Shown here in pieces: positions 58,660 to 64,000 of a stretch of 64,000 bases of DNA. Position 1 is the stretch's first letter. The number at the start of each line of letters is the position of its first letter. Source of the stretch: Microtetraspora glauca (GTDB lineage Bacteria; Actinomycetota; Actinomycetes; Streptomycetales; Streptomycetaceae); assembly GCA_000721275.1 (NCBI GenBank), contig JOFO01000008.1, positions 248,001 to 312,000 on the forward strand. The letters run 5' to 3'. The notes under the pieces were generated by a model. That model did not search any database. It was not told where the DNA came from and saw nothing but the letters and a program-made list of their open reading frames with translations. The translations under genes and the position numbers were made by a program.

Positions 58660-59757
58660 ATGTCCACCACCGCACTGAACGATCTCTTCCGGTACCCGAT
58701 CGTGCAGGCCCCCATGGCGGGTGGCGCCTCCTGTCCCGCGCTCGTCGGAGCCGTCTGCGCGGCCGGCGCGCTCGGCTTCCTCGCGGCCGGGTACAAGACG
58801 GCCGGAAGCCTCTACCAGGAGATCAAGCAGGTCCGCGGGCTGACCGGACAGCCCTTCGGCGTCAACGTCTTCATGCCGCAGACCGGCCCCACGGCCGACC
58901 CCGCCGCCATCGAGGTCTACCGGCACCAGCTGGCCGGGGAGGCCGGCTGGTACGGGACCCGGCTCGGCGAGACCGACGACTCGCGCGACGACGGCTACGA
59001 GTCCAAGCTGGCGATCCTCCTGGAGGACCCGGTCCCGGTGGTCTCCTTCACCTTCGGCTGCCCGAAGCCCGAGACCTTCGAGGCGTTCGCGCGCGCCGGC
59101 ACGTTCACGATCGTCACCGTCACCTCCGCCGAGGAGGCCCGTACGGCGCAGGCGGCCGGCGCCGACGCGCTGTGCGTCCAGGGCGTCGAGGCCGGCGGCC
59201 ACCAGGGCACGTACCGGGACGACCCGGCCGACCAGCAGCCCGGCACCGGCCTGCTCGCCCTCCTCGCCCAGGTCCGCGAGGCCACCGCGCTGCCGCTGGT
59301 CGCCGCCGGCGGTCTGATGCGCGGCGCGCAGATCGCCGCCGTGCTCGCCGCCGGGGCCGGCGCGGCCCAGCTCGGCACCGCCTTCCTCGTCTGCCCCGAG
59401 TCCGGCGCCGACCCGCTGCACAAACGGGCCCTGACCGACCCGCTCTTCACCCGCACCGCCCTCACCCGGGCGTTCTCCGGCCGCCCGGCGCGCGGGCTCG
59501 TCAACCGCTTCATGCGCGAGCACGGCCCGTACGCCCCCGCCGCCTACCCCGAGATCCACCACCTCACCGCCCCGCTGCGGAAAGCCGCCGCCGGCGCCGG
59601 CGACGCCCAGGGCATGGCCCTGTGGGCGGGCCAGGGCCACCGGCTGGCGCGCGAGCTGCCCGCCGGGGAGCTGGTCGAGGTGCTGGCCGCCGAACTCGAC
59701 ACCGCCCTCACCGAACTCACCGAACCCGCCGGCCCGGCCCCCAGGAGTGCCCCATGA
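58660..59757 (+). CDS. Nitronate monooxygenase
   Basis: 365 residues. FMN-dependent TIM-barrel enzyme that oxidises alkyl nitronates such as propionate-3-nitronate. It begins YPIVQAPMAGG, has FTFGCPKPE, the catalytic-histidine motif GVEAGGHQG and AAGGLMRGAQIAAVLAAGA. The ATG lies directly after a run without strong ribosome binding site. Its stop overlaps the rsmE start as ATGA, an odd partner pairing. Confidence 0.9.
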   Translation: MSTTALNDLFRYPIVQAPMAGGASCPALVGAVCAAGALGFLAAGYKTAGSLYQEIKQVRGLTGQPFGVNVFMPQTGPTADPAAIEVYRHQLAGEAGWYGTRLGETDDSRDDGYESKLAILLEDPVPVVSFTFGCPKPETFEAFARAGTFTIVTVTSAEEARTAQAAGADALCVQGVEAGGHQGTYRDDPADQQPGTGLLALLAQVREATALPLVAAGGLMRGAQIAAVLAAGAGAAQLGTAFLVCPESGADPLHKRALTDPLFTRTALTRAFSGRPARGLVNRFMREHGPYAPAAYPEIHHLTAPLRKAAAGAGDAQGMALWAGQGHRLARELPAGELVEVLAAELDTALTELTEPAGPAPRSAP

Positions 59758-60497
59758 CCGCCCCCGTCTTCGTCGTCGACGCCGTCCCCGGCGCCGGCCC
59801 CTTCGTCCTGGACGGCCCCGAGGGGCGGCACGCCGTCTCCGTGAAGCGCCTCCAGGCCGGCGAGGAGCTGGTCCTCACCGACGGCCGGGGCCGCTGGGCC
59901 GAGTGCGTGGTGCGGGAGACCGAGGGCAAGGACCGGCTGACCGTCGAGGTCACGGCGGACCACGAGGAGCCCGCGGAGGAGCCCCGGATCACCGTCGTCC
60001 AGGCCCTCCCCAAGGGCGACCGGGGCGAACTCGCCGTCGAGACCATGACCGAGACCGGCGTCGACGCGATCGTGCCGTGGGCGGCCTCCCGCTGCATCAC
60101 CCAGTGGCGCGGCGACCGCGGCCTCAAGGCGCTCGGCAAGTGGCGCGCCACCGCCCGCGAGGCCGGCAAGCAGTCCCGCCGCACCCGCTTCCCCGAGGTC
60201 GCCGACCTGATGACCACCAAGCAGGTCGCGCAGCTGCTCGCCGCCGCCGACTTCGCGGCCGTCCTGCACGAGGACCGCGCCCACCCCAGCGGCGCCCTCG
60301 CCACCGCCGACCTCCCCGCGCGGGGCTCCGTCGTGCTGGTCGTCGGCCCCGAGGGCGGGGTGTCGCCGGACGAGCTGGCCGCCTTCGAGGCGGCGGGAGC
60401 GAAGCCGTACCGGCTCGGCCGGAGCGTCCTGCGGACCTCCACGGCGGGCACGGCGGCCACCGCCCTCGTCCTCGGCCGCACCGGCCGCTGGGGCTGA
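59754..60497 (+). CDS. rsmE: 16S rRNA (uracil-1498-N3)-methyltransferase
   Basis: 247 residues. N-terminal PUA-like domain with GPEGRHAVSVKRLQAGEELVL, then a SPOUT (trefoil knot) domain with LVVGPEGGVSPDELAAFEAAG and LGRSVLRTSTAGTAA for SAM binding. It modifies U1498 in the decoding region of 16S rRNA. Translationally coupled to the nitronate monooxygenase. Confidence 0.96.
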   Translation: MTAPVFVVDAVPGAGPFVLDGPEGRHAVSVKRLQAGEELVLTDGRGRWAECVVRETEGKDRLTVEVTADHEEPAEEPRITVVQALPKGDRGELAVETMTETGVDAIVPWAASRCITQWRGDRGLKALGKWRATAREAGKQSRRTRFPEVADLMTTKQVAQLLAAADFAAVLHEDRAHPSGALATADLPARGSVVLVVGPEGGVSPDELAAFEAAGAKPYRLGRSVLRTSTAGTAATALVLGRTGRWG

Positions 60498-60552
60498 ACC
60501 CCCAGGGGGACCGGCTGTCCGGGCGCGGCGGGTCTTTTCTAGGCTGGCCCCC

Positions 60553-61869
60553 ATGGCCGACGAGTCCCCCCTGATCCGCAGTCTGCGCGCCGCGGTCGCC
60601 GCCGCGCCCGCCGACGTGCCCCTGCGCCTCCACTTCGCCGAACTCCTCCTCGCGGAGGGGCGGAACGACGAGGCCGTCACGGAGGCGGCCGTCGCCCTCC
60701 AGCACGCGCCGGGCGACGCCGCCGTCCGGGCCCTGATGGTCCGCGCCATGGGGATGCCGCCGGCCGCGCCGGAGCCGCCGCCCGGCCCCGTACCGCCGCC
60801 CGGCCCCGTACCGCCGCGCGCGCCCGTGCCGGAGACCCCGCCCGCCCCCGTACAGCCGTCCGACGCGAAGCCCGCGTTCGACTGGGCCGCCGCCGAGGAG
60901 CAGGTGGCCGACGTCGTCGGGCCGCGGTTCCTGGACGCGCCGCAGGCCGACGGCGGGGACGGGCTCGCCGGGGACGCCGCCGCCTGGGACGTGGACGCGC
61001 CCGGGGCCGTCCGGCTTGCCGACGTCGGCGGCATGACCGACGTCAAGGAACGGCTCGAAGCCGCCTTCCTCGCCCCCATGCGCAACCCCGAACTCCGCCG
61101 CCTCTACGGCAAGTCGCTGCGCGGCGGGCTCCTCCTGTACGGCCCTCCCGGCTGCGGCAAGACCTTCATCGCCCGGGCCGTCGCCGGCGAACTCGGCGCG
61201 AACTTCCTCACCGTCTCGCTCTCCGACGTCCTCGACATGTGGATCGGGGCCTCCGAGAAGAACATCCACGACATCTTCGAGACCGCCCGCCGCCAGGCGC
61301 CCTGCGTGGTCTTCCTCGACGAGCTGGACGCCCTCGGCGGCAAGCGCTCCCGCACCCACAGCAACGGGCTCCGCAACGTCGTCAACCAGCTCCTCACCGA
61401 ACTCGACGGCATCGCGTCCGGCGCCGGCAACGAGGGGGTCTTCGTCCTCGCCGCCACCAACGTGCCCTGGGACGTCGACATCGCCCTGCGCCGCCCCGGC
61501 CGCCTCGACCGCACCCTGCTCGTGCTGCCGCCGGACGCCCCCGCGCGCGAGGCGATCCTCCGCTACCACCTGCGCGAGCGGCCCATCGAGGCCGTCGACC
61601 TCGGCAAGCTCGTCAAGGTCACCGAGGACTTCTCCGGCGCCGACCTCGCCCATCTGTGCGAGACCGCCGCCGAGTCCGCCCTCCTCGACTCCGCCCGCAC
61701 CGGCAAGGTCCGCCTCATCACCACCAAGGACCTGCTCGGCGCAGCGAAGCAGCTCAGGCCGTCCACCGAACCGTGGTTCGCAGCCGCCCGGAACGTCGCC
61801 ATGTTCGCCAACGAGGGCGGTCTCTACGACGACCTCCTCGCCTACCTGAAGCGGAAGCGGAAGCTGTGA
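60553..61869 (+). CDS. AAA ATPase with TPR-like N-terminus
   Basis: 438 residues. Residues about 1-65 resemble TPR helices (LHFAELLLAEGRNDEAV), then a Pro-rich linker, and an AAA domain with Walker A GPPGCGKT near residue 200, Walker B VFLDELDAL, and the second region with RRPGRLDRTLL arginine finger, like Cdc48/FtsH. No protease domain. It presumably remodels a partner protein. TAGGCT ends seven bases before the ATG. It overlaps the downstream TPR gene as GTGA. Confidence 0.9.
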   Translation: MADESPLIRSLRAAVAAAPADVPLRLHFAELLLAEGRNDEAVTEAAVALQHAPGDAAVRALMVRAMGMPPAAPEPPPGPVPPPGPVPPRAPVPETPPAPVQPSDAKPAFDWAAAEEQVADVVGPRFLDAPQADGGDGLAGDAAAWDVDAPGAVRLADVGGMTDVKERLEAAFLAPMRNPELRRLYGKSLRGGLLLYGPPGCGKTFIARAVAGELGANFLTVSLSDVLDMWIGASEKNIHDIFETARRQAPCVVFLDELDALGGKRSRTHSNGLRNVVNQLLTELDGIASGAGNEGVFVLAATNVPWDVDIALRRPGRLDRTLLVLPPDAPAREAILRYHLRERPIEAVDLGKLVKVTEDFSGADLAHLCETAAESALLDSARTGKVRLITTKDLLGAAKQLRPSTEPWFAAARNVAMFANEGGLYDDLLAYLKRKRKL

Positions 61870-62993
61870 CCACCCCCGCCACGCCCACCGGTCCCGCCGC
61901 CCCCTCCGCGCTCGCCCGGGCCGAGGCGCTGTACGAGGCGGGCCGCCACGAGCAGGCCGGGGAGCTCGCCGCCCGGCACCTCGCGGAGGCCCCCGAGGAC
62001 GCCGACGCCCTCGTCCTCCTCGCCCGCTGCCGGCACCGGGCCGGGGACCACCCCGCCGCCCTCGCCGCCGCCGAGCAGGCGCTGCGCGCCGCACCCGAGC
62101 TGCTCGGGGCGCACCTGACGCACGCCCAGGTGCTGCTCGCCCTCAAGCGGTACGGGGACGCCGAGGCCGCCGCCCAGCGCGCGGTCCAGCTCGCCCCGCA
62201 GTTCTGGGGCAGCCACTACGCGATGGGCACCGCGCTCGCCGCGACCGCCGAGGCCGGCGGCGGACGCGACCGGGCCCGGCTCACCGCCGCCTACGAGGCC
62301 GCCAGGACCGCCGTCGCGCTCGGCCCCGAGGAGGACGCGGCGCACTTCCTCGTCGGGCTCACCGCCCAGCGCCGCGGCGACCACGCCACCGCCCGGCAGG
62401 CGTACGAGACGACCCTGCGGCTCAACCCGCAGAGCAGCGAGGCCCACAACAACCTCTCGCTCGTCCGGCTGCGCCGCCGCTGGCTGCGGCGCGGGGCCTG
62501 GACGCAGGCCGCCGAGGGCTTCGTCGCCTCCGCCGCGCTCGACCTCACCGACCGCAAGGCCCGCTTCAACCTGGAGGCCATGGCGTGGGGGACCGCGGCC
62601 GGCGCCCGCTGGGTCGCCCTCGTCGGGTTCCTCGCCTCCGCCGTCGGCACCGCCCCGATCCGTACCGGCGCGACCGGCGCCGACGCGTTCGTGCCGCTCG
62701 CCGTCGGGGCCGCCGTGCTGGCCGGCGCCTGGGGCGGCTGGGCCGTGTGGATGGCCCGCCGGGTGCCGCCGCGGCTGCGCCGCCCGCTGCTCCTGGTCGC
62801 CCGCACCTGCCGGCCGGTGCTCGCGATGGCCGCCGCCGTCGGCCTCCTCGGGCTGTACTCGGCGGTCTCCATGGCGCTGTGGACCGTCGACGCGGGGGCG
62901 GTCGCGGGGCTGGGCAGCCCGCTGTTCTGGGCCGTGGTCCTCACGTACTGGTTCAGCCGGTCCGCCCTGCGCCGGCGGATGCCGCAGGACTGA
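61866..62993 (+). CDS. TPR-repeat membrane protein
   Basis: 375 residues from GTG. Residues 1-200 are several TPR units ([39 protein letters not shown]), then three or four C-terminal membrane segments including [21 protein letters not shown]. It has no catalytic motif. Coupling to the AAA ATPase, which has a similar TPR-like start, suggests one complex at the membrane. Its role is unknown. Confidence 0.86.
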   Translation: MTTPATPTGPAAPSALARAEALYEAGRHEQAGELAARHLAEAPEDADALVLLARCRHRAGDHPAALAAAEQALRAAPELLGAHLTHAQVLLALKRYGDAEAAAQRAVQLAPQFWGSHYAMGTALAATAEAGGGRDRARLTAAYEAARTAVALGPEEDAAHFLVGLTAQRRGDHATARQAYETTLRLNPQSSEAHNNLSLVRLRRRWLRRGAWTQAAEGFVASAALDLTDRKARFNLEAMAWGTAAGARWVALVGFLASAVGTAPIRTGATGADAFVPLAVGAAVLAGAWGGWAVWMARRVPPRLRRPLLLVARTCRPVLAMAAAVGLLGLYSAVSMALWTVDAGAVAGLGSPLFWAVVLTYWFSRSALRRRMPQD

Positions 62994-63053
62994 GCGGGGC
63001 CGCCCGATAGCATGCGCGGGTACTGATCCACCGGAGGCGAGGAGGCCCGGAGC

Positions 63054-63413
63054 ATGGCCGGAGAGCCGCAGAGCGACTGCCTGTTCTGCAAGATCGTGGC
63101 GGGGGAGGTGCCGGCGACCCTCGTCCGCGAGACCGAGACCACGCTGGCCTTCCGCGACATCAACCCGCAGGCGCCCACCCACGTGCTCGTCATCCCGCGG
63201 CTCCACTACCCGGACGCCGCGTCGCTCGCCGCCGCCGCGCCGACCGTCGCCGCCGACGTGCTGCGCGAGGCCGGCGAGGTCGCCGCGCAGGAGAAGGTCG
63301 ACGGCAGCGGCTACCGCATCACCTTCAACACCGGTGCCGGCGCCGGCCAGACCGTCTTCCACGCGCACGCGCACGTGCTGGGCGGCCGCGGCCTCAACTG
63401 GCCCCCCGGATAG
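63054..63413 (+). CDS. HIT family (HINT-like) nucleotide hydrolase
   Basis: 119 residues. [13 protein letters not shown] start with zinc-like cysteines and the histidine triad [11 protein letters not shown] near residue 105. Such proteins hydrolyse AMP-linked nucleotides, for example adenosine phosphoramidates. GAGGAGG precedes the ATG. RNase Z starts four bases after its stop. Confidence 0.95.
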   Translation: MAGEPQSDCLFCKIVAGEVPATLVRETETTLAFRDINPQAPTHVLVIPRLHYPDAASLAAAAPTVAADVLREAGEVAAQEKVDGSGYRITFNTGAGAGQTVFHAHAHVLGGRGLNWPPG

Positions 63414-63417
63414 GCAC

Positions 63418-64000
63418 GTGTCCGTCCGCGAACTGGTCGTCCTCGGCACCGCCAGCCAGGTCCCGACCCGCCACCGCAACCACAACGGGTACCTGCTCCG
63501 CTGGGACGGCCACGGCCTGCTCTTCGACCCCGGCGAGGGCACCCAGCGGCAGATGCTGCGGGCCGGGGTCGCCGCGCACGACCTGAACCGGATCTGCGTC
63601 ACGCACTTCCACGGCGACCACTCGCTGGGCCTGGCCGGGGTGATCCAGCGGATCAACCTCGACCAGGTCCCGCACCAGGTCACCGCCCACTACCCGGCGA
63701 GCGGGCAGCACTTCTTCGAGCGGCTGCGGTACGCCACCGCCTACCGCGAGACCGTCGAGCTGACCGAGGCCCCGGTCGCGGACGACGGCGTCGTCGCCGT
63801 CACCGGCGCCTTCACGCTGGAGGCCCGCCGTCTCTCCCACCCCGTCGAGTCCTTCGGCTACCGGCTGACCGAGCCCGACGGGCGCCGGCTGCTGCCCGAG
63901 CGGCTCGCCGCGCACGGCATCGCCGGCCCCGACGTGGGCCGGCTCCAGCGGGAGGGCCGCCTCGGCGGCCTCACCCTCGACGAGGTCAGCGAGGTCCGGC
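63418..64000 (+). CDS. rnz: Ribonuclease Z (3' truncated by window end)
   Basis: The visible 194 residues start [21 protein letters not shown] at a GTG four bases after the HIT stop and remain open to the window edge. The metal motif [13 protein letters not shown] near residue 64 is that of RNase Z, which cuts the 3' trailer of tRNA precursors. [12 protein letters not shown] is also typical. The second half lies outside the window. Confidence 0.92.
   Translation, partial: MSVRELVVLGTASQVPTRHRNHNGYLLRWDGHGLLFDPGEGTQRQMLRAGVAAHDLNRICVTHFHGDHSLGLAGVIQRINLDQVPHQVTAHYPASGQHFFERLRYATAYRETVELTEAPVADDGVVAVTGAFTLEARRLSHPVESFGYRLTEPDGRRLLPERLAAHGIAGPDVGRLQREGRLGGLTLDEVSEVR

Noticed and set aside
55501..59640. 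A 1379-residue minus-strand frame
   Set aside because: Only the hydrolase part (55501-56238) is real; the rest is antisense to hrcA, dnaJ and the nitronate monooxygenase.

Overview
The window is a very GC-rich chromosome segment with strong third-position GC, many GTG starts, frequent four-base start/stop overlaps and long GC-rich hairpin terminators. The gene content and order (rne-rplU-rpmA-obg, proB-proA, SCO2584/SCO2583 families, nadD-LCP protein-rsfS, three tRNA-Ala, leuS, degV, comEA-comEC, holA, rpsT, lepA, hemW, hrcA-dnaJ, HIT protein, RNase Z) point to a Streptomyces core chromosome, collinear as far as I recall with the SCO2599 to SCO2550 region of S. coelicolor. I see no insertion sequence, prophage, integrase or CRISPR array.

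Region 1 (1-6.4 kb): the end of a bifunctional glycosyltransferase/CDP-glycerol polymer transferase faces a convergent GT4 glycosyltransferase, followed by a tryptophan-rich hydrophobic repeat protein. Region 2 (6.6-13.9 kb): a TIGR03936 protein probably starting at CTG, a 1269-residue RNase E/G with large charged extensions, ribosomal proteins L21 and L27, and the GTPase Obg. Region 3 (14.2-21.6 kb): a cell-surface glycan block with a beta-rich protein of unknown function, a GT4-Stealth fusion, a second Stealth phosphotransferase, a GalE-type epimerase and a GtrA membrane protein. Region 4 (21.7-32.4 kb): proline genes proB and proA, two paralogous SCO2584/SCO2583 membrane proteins, an M48 protease, two small membrane proteins, nadD, an LCP-like wall protein (PdtA/SCO2578 type), rsfS and a phosphatase gene whose only available start is CTG.

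Region 5 (32.4-37.8 kb): three separately terminated tRNA-Ala(GGC) genes, a zinc-ribbon protein, a GT87 membrane glycosyltransferase and leuS. leuS is preceded by a 12-residue leader peptide with three consecutive leucine codons, a hairpin and a U-tract terminator, which looks like a transcription attenuator. Region 6 (37.9-48.5 kb): a coiled-coil membrane protein, DegV, ComEA-ComEC, an ArsR-type regulator plus MFS exporter behind five 14-bp tandem repeats, arylamine N-acetyltransferase, a YceI protein behind a perfect palindrome, and DNA polymerase III delta. Region 7 (48.5-64 kb): rpsT, lepA, an acyl-CoA ligase, hemW, DUF3097, a metallo-hydrolase, CIRCE-hrcA-dnaJ, a nitronate monooxygenase coupled to rsmE, an AAA ATPase coupled to a TPR membrane protein, a HIT protein and the start of RNase Z.

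Two themes connect the genes. The glycosyltransferases, Stealth phosphotransferases, GtrA, LCP-like protein and SCO2583/2584 proteins probably make, export and attach a phosphodiester-linked wall glycopolymer used in sporulation. The remainder is translation and growth housekeeping, much of it apparently transcribed from promoters whose -10 box lies only 6-8 bases before the start codon, implying leaderless mRNAs.
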